Source: Bacteroidota bacterium (GTDB taxonomy: Bacteria; Bacteroidota; Bacteroidia; UKL13-3). Taken from it: 13,980 bases of DNA. How positions within the stretch are numbered: the first letter of the stretch is position 1; every line of letters starts with the position of its first letter. Positions 1 through 8,458 of this stretch are shown here, piece by piece. Made by a program: the position numbers and the translations under genes. A model generated the notes under the pieces. It ran no database searches. It saw nothing but the letters and a program-made list of their open reading frames with translations, and was not told the DNA's origin. The DNA lies in contig RGVD01000045.1 of assembly GCA_010027395.1 (NCBI GenBank), positions 1-13,980 on the forward strand, written 5' to 3'.

Positions 1-687
1 CAGTTTGAAATAGCCATAATCATGTTTAAAGTAGAATTTTTTATCTTCTTCCATTAATCTCTCAGACTCCTCATCAAGCACAAAAAAGGTAGCAAAACAA
101 GTTCCTCCATTTTTCAATACCCTTGAAATTTCGGCACAATATTGTTTGATTTCATCAGGCATCATATGGGTAAATACAGAAGTAAGGATGATAAAATCGA
201 AGCTATTTTCTGCATAAGGAAATACGAAATGCGAGGCCTTATCGCCATTTGATTTATATAAATCGTTCTGCAGGTCCACACATGTAAAAGTGAAATTTTT
301 ATAGCGACTTGAAATGTTTTTATCACACCAATCAATACCTTTTTTAACAATATCAAATCCATTGTATGAACCTTTTTCGTTTAAATATTTTGTTAATGGA
401 ATGGCCATTCTACCTATGCCACATCCAATGTCTAAGACATGGTGACTTGGCGCTAATCCTCCCAACTCGGTAAAGAATTTTAGATACCTATTCCCTTGGG
501 CCAAAAAATCACCTGATCCAATAAATATCATACCTTTGGGAGGTAGTAATTCGTTTTTATTCCTAATAGAAAACCAAATATCATGAGGAAGGAACCAAAT
601 TTTTCTTGCGGTATATCGCCATTCGGCAGGTATAAAGTAGTATATTTTGCGGAGCACTTGCATTTTGTTGCAAAATATGATTTGCAT
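1..687 (-). CDS. Class I SAM-dependent methyltransferase, C-terminus cut by the window edge
   Basis: The reading frame is open from the ATG at 687 to the left edge, giving 229 residues and no stop. The Rossmann-fold SAM-binding signature VLDIGCGIGR (residues 84-93) is clear. An acidic strand-2 region (GFDIV, 110-114), a motif-II-like stretch (FDFIILTSVFTHM, 163-175) and a post-motif 'RVLKNGGTCFATFF' (189-202) follow in the usual order for Methyltransf_11/25-type enzymes. The first 50 residues are basic and aromatic and lie before the fold. A second in-frame ATG at 663 would remove eight residues. The substrate cannot be read from the sequence; relatives act on small molecules, lipids or glycans. 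The gene is divergent from fmt with 48 bp between the starts. I am sure of the fold, not of the role. Confidence 0.85.
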   Translation of the reverse strand, partial: MQIIFCNKMQVLRKIYYFIPAEWRYTARKIWFLPHDIWFSIRNKNELLPPKGMIFIGSGDFLAQGNRYLKFFTELGGLAPSHHVLDIGCGIGRMAIPLTKYLNEKGSYNGFDIVKKGIDWCDKNISSRYKNFTFTCVDLQNDLYKSNGDKASHFVFPYAENSFDFIILTSVFTHMMPDEIKQYCAEISRVLKNGGTCFATFFVLDEESERLMEEDKKFYFKHDYGYFKL

Positions 688-689
688 GG

Positions 690-720
690 TTGTATTACCA
701 AATCTTTAACAATTAATTTG
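690..720 (+). promoter_or_regulatory. Candidate fmt promoter (Bacteroidota type)
   Basis: A TTG at 690-692 is followed after 20 bp by TTAATTTG at 713-720. This differs at one position from the Bacteroidota -7 consensus TAnnTTTG, and the spacing is right. A start of transcription near 727 would leave a leader of only about 9 nt before the fmt GTG. The region is AT-rich, so chance matches are possible. Confidence 0.35.
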
Positions 721-735
721 CCTAAAATATAAATA

Positions 736-1647
736 GTGAAGATAGTTTTTTTAGGAACACCCGAATTTTCGGTAATGGCATTGGATTCCATTATCAAAGC
801 AGGACATGAGGTTGCTGCTGTTGTTACCATGCCCGACAAGCCAGCAGGTCGTGGTATGCAATTTCAGCAATCTGCGGTAAAAAAGTATGCTCTTGATCAC
901 CATTTAAAAGTGCTTCAACCCGAAAAACTTAGAGATGAACAATTTATTTCTGAATTGAGGGAAATTAATGCAGATATACAAGTTGTCATTGCTTTCAGAA
1001 TGTTACCCGAGGTAGTTTGGAGCATGCCTAAATATGGTACGATAAACCTGCATGCCTCACTTTTACCTGATTACAGAGGTGCCGCTCCTATCAATTGGGC
1101 CATAATTAATGGTGATACCAAATCAGGGGTTTGTACCTTTTTATTGAAACATGAAATTGATACAGGTGATATACTATTGAAGCAAGAAGTTGAAATAGGG
1201 GAGAGTACTTCTGCCGGAGAACTTCATGATACTTTAATGCAAGTGGGTGCTGAAGTCGTTGTTAAATCACTTGAAATGATTGAAAAAGGTAATTATCAAA
1301 CGGAGGCTCAGCCAAAATTTGCAGGTAAACTTGCCCCTAAAATTTTTAAGCAAGACTGTCAAATAGATTGGTCTAAGAGCTGTTCATCCATTTATAACCT
1401 AATTAGAGGATTAAGCCCATATCCAGCAGCTCATTCCCAACTTCATGCTAAGGTAATTAAAATTTTCAAGGCTAGCAATGAGATTATTGGACATCAAAAT
1501 GATTTTGGTAAAGCATTTTCTGATGGAAAAACCTATTTGAAATTTGCTTGTTCCGATGGTTACATTTTGGTAAATGAACTTCAATTGGAAGGTAAGAAAA
1601 GGATGTTGGTTGATGAGTTTTTAAGAGGGTATAAATGGATAGATTAA
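736..1647 (+). CDS. fmt: Methionyl-tRNA formyltransferase
   Basis: Transfers a formyl group from 10-formyltetrahydrofolate to the Met of initiator Met-tRNA in the cytoplasm, preparing it for bacterial translation initiation. The 303-residue length is typical. The N-terminal Rossmann domain opens with MKIVFLGTPEF. The folate-binding and catalytic segment is intact: NLHASLLPDYRGAAPI starts at residue 104, with catalytic Asn104 and His106, and IDTGD carries Asp142. The C-terminal tRNA-binding domain covers about 205-303 and includes the 'IYNLIRGLSPYPAA' segment. The start is GTG: an in-frame TAA sits at 730-732, only an ATA lies between it and the GTG, and this start gives the exact family N-terminus. 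No Shine-Dalgarno is visible, as is normal for Bacteroidota. The stop is 3 bp from the convergent stop of the haem-binding gene, leaving no room for a separate terminator. Confidence 0.97.
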   Translation: MKIVFLGTPEFSVMALDSIIKAGHEVAAVVTMPDKPAGRGMQFQQSAVKKYALDHHLKVLQPEKLRDEQFISELREINADIQVVIAFRMLPEVVWSMPKYGTINLHASLLPDYRGAAPINWAIINGDTKSGVCTFLLKHEIDTGDILLKQEVEIGESTSAGELHDTLMQVGAEVVVKSLEMIEKGNYQTEAQPKFAGKLAPKIFKQDCQIDWSKSCSSIYNLIRGLSPYPAAHSQLHAKVIKIFKASNEIIGHQNDFGKAFSDGKTYLKFACSDGYILVNELQLEGKKRMLVDEFLRGYKWID

Positions 1648-1650
1648 TCT

Positions 1651-2133
1651 CTATTTATGATTATTACTGTCTAAGGGAATGAGCTGATAGGCGCTATCCG
1701 CCCAATTAATTAATAGTTGTGCTTGCTCATTTGTTAAAACGGCATTTTTATGAATAATTGTGTAGGAACTTAATGGCATTTCATGCTCCTTAACCTCCTT
1801 TACTAGTTCTTCTAATTTGTGTCTTTTCCGCTTAGCTTTATATGTATTGAATTCCGAAAAGTTTAATTCTCTTTTGCCTTCGTCAATATGATTTGCTAAC
1901 CATATACCTATTGGTTGAATTTTACTGTACCAAGGATAATCTGTATGATTTGAATGGCAATCAAAACAACTCGTTTTTAATATTTGCATTACATCATTCG
2001 GAACTGACATTGTATGTGTAAAATCGTTTCCTCCAAGCGCAGTTCCATTATTTAGTTGTGGGCTATAAAACTGAATGAGAACTAAGATGACACCTAGTAC
2101 AATTATTATTTTCTTGACTGATATTTTTCTCAT
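1651..2133 (-). CDS. Haem-binding domain protein (Haem_bd family), membrane anchored
   Basis: A 160-residue protein with a basic N-terminus and one hydrophobic segment (about residues 8-24) that acts as a signal anchor or uncleaved signal. The rest should lie in the periplasm. It has one c-type haem attachment motif, CFDCH (Cys56, Cys59, His60), followed by SNHTDYPWYSKIQP and later HEMPLSSY, where Met119 could be the distal haem ligand. This layout (CxxCHSN, 'YPWYS', 'EMP', then a C-terminal 'LTNEQAQLLINWAD') matches the Haem_bd domain family that is common in Bacteroidota. The partner and redox role are unknown. It ends 3 bp from the fmt stop on the opposite strand. A strong hairpin terminator lies 13 nt before its ATG, so its own promoter is not obvious. 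Confidence 0.85.
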   Translation of the reverse strand: MRKISVKKIIIVLGVILVLIQFYSPQLNNGTALGGNDFTHTMSVPNDVMQILKTSCFDCHSNHTDYPWYSKIQPIGIWLANHIDEGKRELNFSEFNTYKAKRKRHKLEELVKEVKEHEMPLSSYTIIHKNAVLTNEQAQLLINWADSAYQLIPLDSNNHK

Positions 2134-2146
2134 ATTGTCTATTTGT

Positions 2147-2183
2147 AAAAAAAAACGCTATTCAAAAATGAATAGCGTTTTTT
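2147..2183 (-). terminator. Rho-independent terminator after the large surface-protein gene
   Basis: A perfect 8-bp stem, CGCTATTC (2156-2163) with GAATAGCG (2170-2177), encloses a 6-nt loop. The stem is flanked by nine A (2147-2155) on one side and six T (2178-2183) on the other. Read on the minus strand it ends in a U9 tract, which is ideal for ending the transcript of the gene whose stop is at 2194. It could also work in the plus direction. It lies between that gene and the ATG of the haem-binding gene (2133). Confidence 0.88.
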
Positions 2184-2193
2184 GATTGATTTA

Positions 2194-5100
2194 CTATTTG
2201 ACCACATTAAACTTTTTGGCATAAGTGTTCGTTTCTGTTTCAATACTTAATAGGTAAATTCCGGCAGCTTTGCCTTCCATATCCAATTCTGCCTTGCTTC
2301 CTGCAATATTCAACTTCACATTTTGAATTTCTTTGCCAAACACATCAAATACCCTCACTTGTTCGATATTTTCTTTGGTATTTAACTCTATTGTTAATAG
2401 CTTATTAGTTGGCACAGGGAACATTTTCACTGTACCAGTTTTTAGTTCATTTACCGAAGTAAAATCATCTAATACCTCTACCTGGCGACTAACTGGTTGT
2501 GCTGAGTTGCCACTAGGGTCGGTTAAATAATAATTTAATAAATAGGTGCCAGGTAATTGTGTGGTAAAATTACCCGAGTCAATTACCAATAAGGGTTGTA
2601 ACACACTAGTTGCATAAAAATTGTCTTGAATGTTTACCATTGGGTCTTTATAATTTTCAAAACGGTGAATACTTAACAAAGGCGAACCTATCAAAGTGAT
2701 AATTGGTTTACGTTTTTTAACCACATTTACACTTCTTGTTATGGTAGCTGAATTACCAGACCCATCTGTTACTGTGTATTCGATGGTGCCTGTTCCTAAT
2801 TTTTTACTATCTATCGTTGATTTTGTTTTTACATTTAAGGCATTTAATGGCCAATAGTTATCTTTAAGTGTATATCCTGGGTCTGAGAATTCATCATTCA
2901 CCTCTAAACTCAAAGGATTTTCTCCTTTTAACGAGATAGTTGGCGGGATTAAATCTTTTACTTGCACTTCTAGTAAATATGGATTAGCAAAATTATCGAA
3001 ACTATCTACAGCTGTGTAAATCAAATTGTAAGTTCCAATATTATTTGCGTTTACCTCTCCCAAAACGTTAATGTCAGAATTACGCAACGGTTTTTGATAA
3101 TTGTCTGTTATTGAAACAACACTTTTACTTAAGGCATCAAAAACTGTATTTACTTGCTGTATATACGGATTTTTTTTGGCTACAATACTTGGTGCTAGGC
3201 TATCTATTACAGTTACAGTGCGGTTTCGCAATACACTAAAACCGTCTGCATCAGTAATATTGTATAAAATGTTATAAGTACCCACCTGAGTCGTATCCAA
3301 ATCTGTACTTTTTTGAACCAATTGTCTTATGTCATTGCCTAAATTATCAGTGGCAGTATAGCCAGGCTCATTAAATTTTGTATTTACCAACATACGCAGA
3401 TTACCACCATTTAAAGTCAATTTTGGACCTCTTTGGTTTAACACTACAAAAACAGTTCGTCTAACAGTATCGCTTAAATTGCCATACAAATCTCTTACAA
3501 TATAACTTATGTAGTTTGGACCTGTTTTGGTGATGTCTACTGTTCCAATGGTTTCAAATTTAGAGCTGATATCGCCTTCTAAATTATCTGTAGCTGTCAC
3601 TCCAGGATCAACATAAGGTTGATTGATTTCAGTTTCAATCCTAACTTTACCCTTCAATGCAATTACAGGTTGAATGGTATCAACATCAAATAAAATATCA
3701 AAATCTTTGAATGATCCCATATAAGTTACCGAGTAATTTAATAATGGGTTGGCATTACTTAATCCAACACCAACTCTCATTCTCATGGTACCCAATACTT
3801 GATCATTTTTAATGCTGAAAGTATTTCCTGTCTCAATCACATTTGTGCTATTCTTTTTTGATAAGATTTCTTCACTCGCATCAAAACTACCATTTCTATT
3901 AAAATCAACCCATACTTTATAATCAGCATATGCATTATTACCTGGTCTCTGAACAGTTACTGAGTAATTAACTCCTTTATAAAATCTTCCAAATGGGTTA
4001 GAAGTTCCAGTTATATATTCTGATTTTGGACTATAAGGATTTGGAAATGTCATATCAATTCCACCACCATTCAAAATAACTCTTGATATACCTATACCAT
4101 TTGTGGCATCGCCCGAATTAACAACATTTGGTTGATCATAAGACCCTACATCTACATAGTCTAAATACATAGTTGAATCAGTACCTCTGTCGTTCTTTAC
4201 CCATAAATGTATGGTGTATTTTTTTGCTTGTTTAAATTGGATAATCGGATTTTGGCCAGTTACTATATCACTTGGATTAACCTTGGCTGTATTGGGAACA
4301 CCCCCTAGAGTAACATACCATTTCCATTGGTTGGGACCGTTTAAACTTCTATCAAATAGTCTAAAAGTATCTGTTACAAACCCAGTTCTTTTGCTTATTT
4401 CAAATCTAGCTTTTGGAGCATTTTGAATAGGTAAGAACATCACATTCTTGCATACGGTATCGCTACCAACACAGTTATATACTGCCAAACAAATTCTACG
4501 TAAAGCGGCTGTAGTTATCACAAATGTTCTAGTAGGTTGGAGAGTTGTACTATCATTCAAGGGTGTTTGGTTAGGGTTTCCAAAGGTTCCATTTCCATCC
4601 GTATCCCAACTATATTGAGCTAAATCTCCCGTTGATTTATTTTCGTAAACCAATGGGGCTTGAGAATATAAAGTATCTGGTAATTTAAAATTAGCAACAG
4701 GTTTTCTATAGCTTGCTGGCCTTGATGACCATCTTAAAGAGAATCCTGCACTATCATATCCTGTTGGGTTTGCGGCATTTTGTATTCTATATCTTACATA
4801 CGCTTGACGGCCAGCCTTTAGATTCCGGATAGCAAGTGGAACTCCAGCTAGAGATGTACCTCCAAAGCTTGCTAATTTGCGTCCACTAGATGATGCTCCA
4901 TCAAATACATCTACACTATCACCGGGGTATAGTTTTATCCTCTCTAAAAATAAATAAATAGAATCAGCACAAGGGTTTATGAGAGCTCCTTGGCAAGCAT
5001 TAGTAATGAGTGATCTATCGTAGGATTGAATAGGCCCATTCGTGGCAAAAATTAGCCCAGCGGTATCTGTAAGGTTTAATAAATTTGTGCTACATAATTT

Positions 5101-6441
5101 GTATGAATTTACAACTGAAATATATTGTTTTGAACAAATTGTATCCAATCCGCGCACATTGCCTGCCCTCATACAAATGTCATATACACCTGGATCTTTG
5201 GCGTAAAATATTGGATTTGGGTCACTGTTTGGAAGAATTAAATTGTTTCCATATCCTAGTGTAGTTTGTGTGCATCTGTTGCATCCTGGGCTGAACCACC
5301 AATTCCAACTATTAGGTCCATAATTGCTTAGATCATATAGATTTGTGAAATCTGAGACGCCAACTACTTTTTTAAATGCAATAAAACTAGCTTTAGGTTT
5401 TCTGCTAGGTGTGTCTACATATATCCACTTTTCGATGCTATCTCTCAAACTATCTCGCTTTAATGCGTTAACAGCTGTTAGACGAACCAACCATAAACCA
5501 GGACGATTAAAGGTGTAGGTAAAATTGTCATAATATTTTGCGGTATCAATATTACATCTGTTAGGGATTGAATCGTTTGGGATATTAGCCGAATTGGTGA
5601 AACATGATCTAAAAGATCCATTCTGCAAAGTTGCTTCTTTAGGCAGGTTCCAATATACGCGAGTATGATTAACGCTAGTATTAATTATGGTTTGAGGACT
5701 ATTAATCCAAACTGTGTCAGGAGCATAAAAACTTGGTATTGGGAAGGCTAATGGTTTTGATAAAACCAATGGAGAATAAGCGCTCATGGCAAAAACACCT
5801 AAATATCCTGTGCCAGATGTCTTATTAATTGTAATAGAACTTACAGTTTTTGATATGTTTGAAGCAGATAAAGTAAATTTAGATTCATAAAAATTAGGTC
5901 CATTCGAAGCACAAGCATCAACAGCTCCAGTAGAGACATTTACCCTGCCTATATTAGTAACACTCGGTGTGTTTCCATACCAGTCGGCAATTGTATTTCC
6001 AGAAAAAGTTTGGGAGGTTAAATCTGTAAAATTTACAACAACATCTGCCACACTTGTTCCAGAACCACTGCACCACAAAACATATAAATCAGTTATAGAT
6101 TGAGGGCTGGTTAGATTTAGTGCACCTGAGCCAGTTGTTGAATTAATATGCATGGCATTATTAGTTGAGTAATTACCTAACTGAAAAGATAATCCTGCAG
6201 TTAAAGCACTATTCAAATATCCTGAATTAGGTAAAAAACAAGTTGAAACACCAGGATAATCTTGAGCAACAAATGCATAGTTTGCTGCATCAAATGTAAG
6301 AGCTGAAGCAGAGGCTGAACCACTGCCATTAACGATTAAATCCTTGTTAAATCCTGATAGAGACAAGGTATTAATTTGACTTTTAGAAGAACATAATAAA
6401 GTAAAATAAGCAATTGCAAATAAGTAAATTTTTGTTTTCAT
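2194..6441 (-). CDS. Large modular surface/secreted protein with PKD, CUB-like, GEVED and Ig-like domains and a T9SS type A sorting domain
   Basis: A 1415-residue exported protein. Residues 1-22 look like a Sec signal peptide (basic start, hydrophobic core). About 25-222 is a beta-rich N-terminal domain that I cannot name. PKD-like segments follow at about 230-343 and 348-445. A CUB-like domain with paired Cys (450, 483, 491) covers about 450-573 and contains 'YPGDSVDVFDGAS'. Two more PKD-like segments lie at about 580-670 and 675-765. A GEVED domain at about 785-920 carries the acidic, calcium-site-like VDFNRNGSFDASEE (845-858). Ig-like repeats of the DUF5011 kind follow, near 924-1000, 1005-1079, 1083-1162, 1167-1241 and 1246-1323; most carry 'DPG(V/Y)TATDN' or a variant. 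The last ~80 residues form the T9SS sorting domain ('FPVPTNKLLTIEL', 'GIYLLSIET', 'KKFNVVK'). Such proteins usually act in adhesion or matrix binding; no catalytic domain is seen. It has its own terminator. Confidence 0.9.
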   Translation of the reverse strand: MKTKIYLFAIAYFTLLCSSKSQINTLSLSGFNKDLIVNGSGSASASALTFDAANYAFVAQDYPGVSTCFLPNSGYLNSALTAGLSFQLGNYSTNNAMHINSTTGSGALNLTSPQSITDLYVLWCSGSGTSVADVVVNFTDLTSQTFSGNTIADWYGNTPSVTNIGRVNVSTGAVDACASNGPNFYESKFTLSASNISKTVSSITINKTSGTGYLGVFAMSAYSPLVLSKPLAFPIPSFYAPDTVWINSPQTIINTSVNHTRVYWNLPKEATLQNGSFRSCFTNSANIPNDSIPNRCNIDTAKYYDNFTYTFNRPGLWLVRLTAVNALKRDSLRDSIEKWIYVDTPSRKPKASFIAFKKVVGVSDFTNLYDLSNYGPNSWNWWFSPGCNRCTQTTLGYGNNLILPNSDPNPIFYAKDPGVYDICMRAGNVRGLDTICSKQYISVVNSYKLCSTNLLNLTDTAGLIFATNGPIQSYDRSLITNACQGALINPCADSIYLFLERIKLYPGDSVDVFDGASSSGRKLASFGGTSLAGVPLAIRNLKAGRQAYVRYRIQNAANPTGYDSAGFSLRWSSRPASYRKPVANFKLPDTLYSQAPLVYENKSTGDLAQYSWDTDGNGTFGNPNQTPLNDSTTLQPTRTFVITTAALRRICLAVYNCVGSDTVCKNVMFLPIQNAPKARFEISKRTGFVTDTFRLFDRSLNGPNQWKWYVTLGGVPNTAKVNPSDIVTGQNPIIQFKQAKKYTIHLWVKNDRGTDSTMYLDYVDVGSYDQPNVVNSGDATNGIGISRVILNGGGIDMTFPNPYSPKSEYITGTSNPFGRFYKGVNYSVTVQRPGNNAYADYKVWVDFNRNGSFDASEEILSKKNSTNVIETGNTFSIKNDQVLGTMRMRVGVGLSNANPLLNYSVTYMGSFKDFDILFDVDTIQPVIALKGKVRIETEINQPYVDPGVTATDNLEGDISSKFETIGTVDITKTGPNYISYIVRDLYGNLSDTVRRTVFVVLNQRGPKLTLNGGNLRMLVNTKFNEPGYTATDNLGNDIRQLVQKSTDLDTTQVGTYNILYNITDADGFSVLRNRTVTVIDSLAPSIVAKKNPYIQQVNTVFDALSKSVVSITDNYQKPLRNSDINVLGEVNANNIGTYNLIYTAVDSFDNFANPYLLEVQVKDLIPPTISLKGENPLSLEVNDEFSDPGYTLKDNYWPLNALNVKTKSTIDSKKLGTGTIEYTVTDGSGNSATITRSVNVVKKRKPIITLIGSPLLSIHRFENYKDPMVNIQDNFYATSVLQPLLVIDSGNFTTQLPGTYLLNYYLTDPSGNSAQPVSRQVEVLDDFTSVNELKTGTVKMFPVPTNKLLTIELNTKENIEQVRVFDVFGKEIQNVKLNIAGSKAELDMEGKAAGIYLLSIETETNTYAKKFNVVK

Positions 6442-6527
6442 ATGTTATGCGTTCTATCGAGCAATATAATTTTAATTTTTTGAAAAATAAAAATTAATAA
6501 ATTAAAGTAAGAAAATGAAATGCAAGG

Positions 6528-7490
6528 CTATTTAAGACGTATCCTACGTCCTTTTTTTAATTTGGTGTTTTTGCCATAACCATTTAGTTTTACTAGCTTT
6601 TTAACACTAATTCCATATCTGTTAGCAATTTTTGTAAGGGTGTCACCTTTTTTTGCTTTGATACTTTTTATTTTGGTCTTTGAATACTTGGCTTTTAGTT
6701 TGGCAGCCTGCACCTCATACAAATGCTTGAAACAAGATTTATCAATTTGTAAAGTATCATTAAATAATGAACCACTGGGAAAATGAACGAGTAAATTTGG
6801 GTCTATTTTTTCTCCTTTGAATCTTACTTCAAAATGCAGATGTGGGCCCGTTGATCGGCCTGTGCTTCCTGCCAGACCTATAATATCACCAGCCTTAACA
6901 GGTTGCCCACTGAAAACCAATAGTTGTGAAAAATGTGCACATAGTGTTTCTAAACCATTATTATGCCTAATTAGAACCATATAGCCATAATCAGCACTCT
7001 TTTTTGCAACTCTAATAACTCCCTCAAAAGTGGCATAAACAGGATCCCCTACTTCCATTTTTACATCTACTCCAAAATGGAATTTTGCCCTTCGGCCCCA
7101 CCTCCTGAAACCAAAATTAGATGTTAAATCTCCAATAGCAGGTGGGTGAAATCCGCAACCATCATCAATTAAAGAAATTAATACGGTATCATCCATTTCG
7201 CGCATTTGCTGCTTATAGGGATTGATAGTAACCGTATCCCAAATATTGTAAAATTGACGTGCGGGGGCATAACTGGTATCAAAAACAAAACTGTATGGGC
7301 GAAGAAAATCCCAATAAGGACCAGAATTTTCAATAATTAAACTGTCATATTCATCAGCTTCACTCTCATCTTCGTTTTCATCTATCTCATATATATTGGT
7401 TGTGTCAGGTTCTTCCTCTACCTGAGCCCAACCTTGAAAGGCAAATAAAACAAAAAAAGATATATATATTATTCGTGCGAATTTCTTCAT
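6528..7490 (-). CDS. M23-family metallopeptidase with C-terminal LysM (murein hydrolase or hydrolase activator)
   Basis: A 320-residue exported protein. Residues 1-22 form a signal peptide ending in GWA, with cleavage likely before Gln23. A strongly acidic linker follows (about 24-51). The M23 (lysostaphin-like) domain spans about 115-232. The metal site looks complete: His138 and Asp142 in HFGVD, and His219 in GPHLHFE (with His217), with His186 in CAHFS. The enzyme is therefore probably active rather than a degenerate EnvC-type activator. A Lys-rich stretch leads to one LysM domain (about 277-320, 'KKGDTLTKIANRYGISVKKL') that binds glycan strands. It probably cuts peptide cross-links in peptidoglycan in the periplasm. 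It lies 26 nt after ribF and is the last gene of the ftsX-uppP-truB-ribF run. Confidence 0.92.
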   Translation of the reverse strand: MKKFARIIYISFFVLFAFQGWAQVEEEPDTTNIYEIDENEDESEADEYDSLIIENSGPYWDFLRPYSFVFDTSYAPARQFYNIWDTVTINPYKQQMREMDDTVLISLIDDGCGFHPPAIGDLTSNFGFRRWGRRAKFHFGVDVKMEVGDPVYATFEGVIRVAKKSADYGYMVLIRHNNGLETLCAHFSQLLVFSGQPVKAGDIIGLAGSTGRSTGPHLHFEVRFKGEKIDPNLLVHFPSGSLFNDTLQIDKSCFKHLYEVQAAKLKAKYSKTKIKSIKAKKGDTLTKIANRYGISVKKLVKLNGYGKNTKLKKGRRIRLK

Positions 7491-7497
7491 TATGTGG

Positions 7498-7503
7498 TCC
7501 TTT
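7498..7503 (-). promoter_or_regulatory. Shine-Dalgarno-like site for the M23 peptidase gene
   Basis: On the minus strand AAAGGA lies 7 nt before the ATG at 7490. This is a good match and spacing for a ribosome binding site, whereas the other starts I checked here (fmt, leuS) show none. It supports the chosen start. The same bases lie in a small CCTTTT-TTT-AAAAGG dyad (7499-7513) that could partly hide the site. Confidence 0.5.
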
Positions 7504-7516
7504 TTTTAAAAGGCAA

Positions 7517-8458
7517 TTAATTAAAAAGGCTATTTTGGATTACCTCAATGGCAAGCAATTTATCTTTTTCTAACTGAGTTTTTAGCGCATCAAGTCCATT
7601 AAATTTCTCCTCTTCTCTAAGTTTATTAACAAAAATGATGCTGATGCTTTGATTATAAATATCTTCACTGAAATCAAAAATGTTAACTTCTATGCTTCTA
7701 CCTTTACCTTCTACTGTTGGATTATTTCCAATATTTAGCATTCCTCCAAAAGTGTTACTATTTACAATTACCTTAACTGCATAAACTCCATCACTAGGGA
7801 TAAGCTTATTTTCGCTATCTACAATTAAATTTGCAGTAGGGTAGCCTATGGTTCTTCCAAGCTGACGGCCTTTAACAACAGTCCCTTTAATCGAATAATT
7901 TCGACCAAGGTACTTGGCTGCTATTGTGATTTTACCTTCGTTTAAAGCTTTGCGAATTTTTGTTGAACTAACAGCTATTTCATCTACCAATTGTTCTGAT
8001 ACTTCTTCGACTTCAAATCCATAATCATTGTTGTAGTTTTTTAAATGTTCAAAGGAGCCTTCGCGGTTTTTTCCAAAGCGATGATCGTAGCCAATTACCA
8101 AAGTTTTTGTACCGATTTTATCTACTAAAATTTGTTTAATAAATGCTTGTGATTGAATTTGAGAAAATTCTATCGTAAAGGGAATAACTATCAAGTTTTG
8201 AATGCCTTCTTTTTGAAGTAATTCTATTTTTTCATCAAGGGTAGTTAGAAGTTTTAAATCATGGGTGTTGGGTTTTAAAACCATTCTTGGGTGTGGTTCA
8301 AAGGTCATTACCACACTTTCACCATTCTTGTTTTTTGCTAGCTGTTTTACTTTACTTAATATGATTTTATGGGCAAGATGAACACCATCAAAAGTGCCTT
8401 GTGTAACAACAGCATTTTGTATTTTTTCTAAATTATCTAAGCCTCTATAAATTCTCAT
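7517..8458 (-). CDS. ribF: Bifunctional riboflavin kinase / FAD synthetase
   Basis: Phosphorylates riboflavin to FMN and adenylates FMN to FAD in the cytoplasm. The 313-residue length is typical. The N-terminal nucleotidyltransferase domain (about 1-180) shows GTFDGVHLAH (21-30), 'MTFEPHPRMVL' (51-61), 'IGYDHRFGKNREG' (122-134) and 'SSTKIRKAL' (164-172). The C-terminal flavokinase domain (about 183-305) shows GRTIGYPTANL (201-211), 'PSDGVYAV' (221-228) and 'LNIGNNPTV' (241-249). In the first motif the usual glycine of HxGH is alanine (HLAH). The start ATG overlaps the truB TGA by 4 nt, which implies translational coupling. The M23 gene starts 26 nt downstream. Confidence 0.96.
   Translation of the reverse strand: MRIYRGLDNLEKIQNAVVTQGTFDGVHLAHKIILSKVKQLAKNKNGESVVMTFEPHPRMVLKPNTHDLKLLTTLDEKIELLQKEGIQNLIVIPFTIEFSQIQSQAFIKQILVDKIGTKTLVIGYDHRFGKNREGSFEHLKNYNNDYGFEVEEVSEQLVDEIAVSSTKIRKALNEGKITIAAKYLGRNYSIKGTVVKGRQLGRTIGYPTANLIVDSENKLIPSDGVYAVKVIVNSNTFGGMLNIGNNPTVEGKGRSIEVNIFDFSEDIYNQSISIIFVNKLREEEKFNGLDALKTQLEKDKLLAIEVIQNSLFN

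Noticed and set aside
662..676. ATTTTG-TTG-CAAAAT hairpin near the methyltransferase N-terminus
   Set aside because: Short, low in G/C and within coding sequence; no regulatory meaning can be supported.
528..839. 103-residue minus-strand frame across the methyltransferase-fmt divergent region
   Set aside because: It overlaps both well-supported genes in other frames, spans the likely promoter and has no recognisable domain.
6472..6502. A/T-only dyad between the M23 gene and the large surface-protein gene
   Set aside because: The stem has no G-C pairs and the surroundings are almost pure A/T, so symmetry is expected by chance; not enough for a terminator call.
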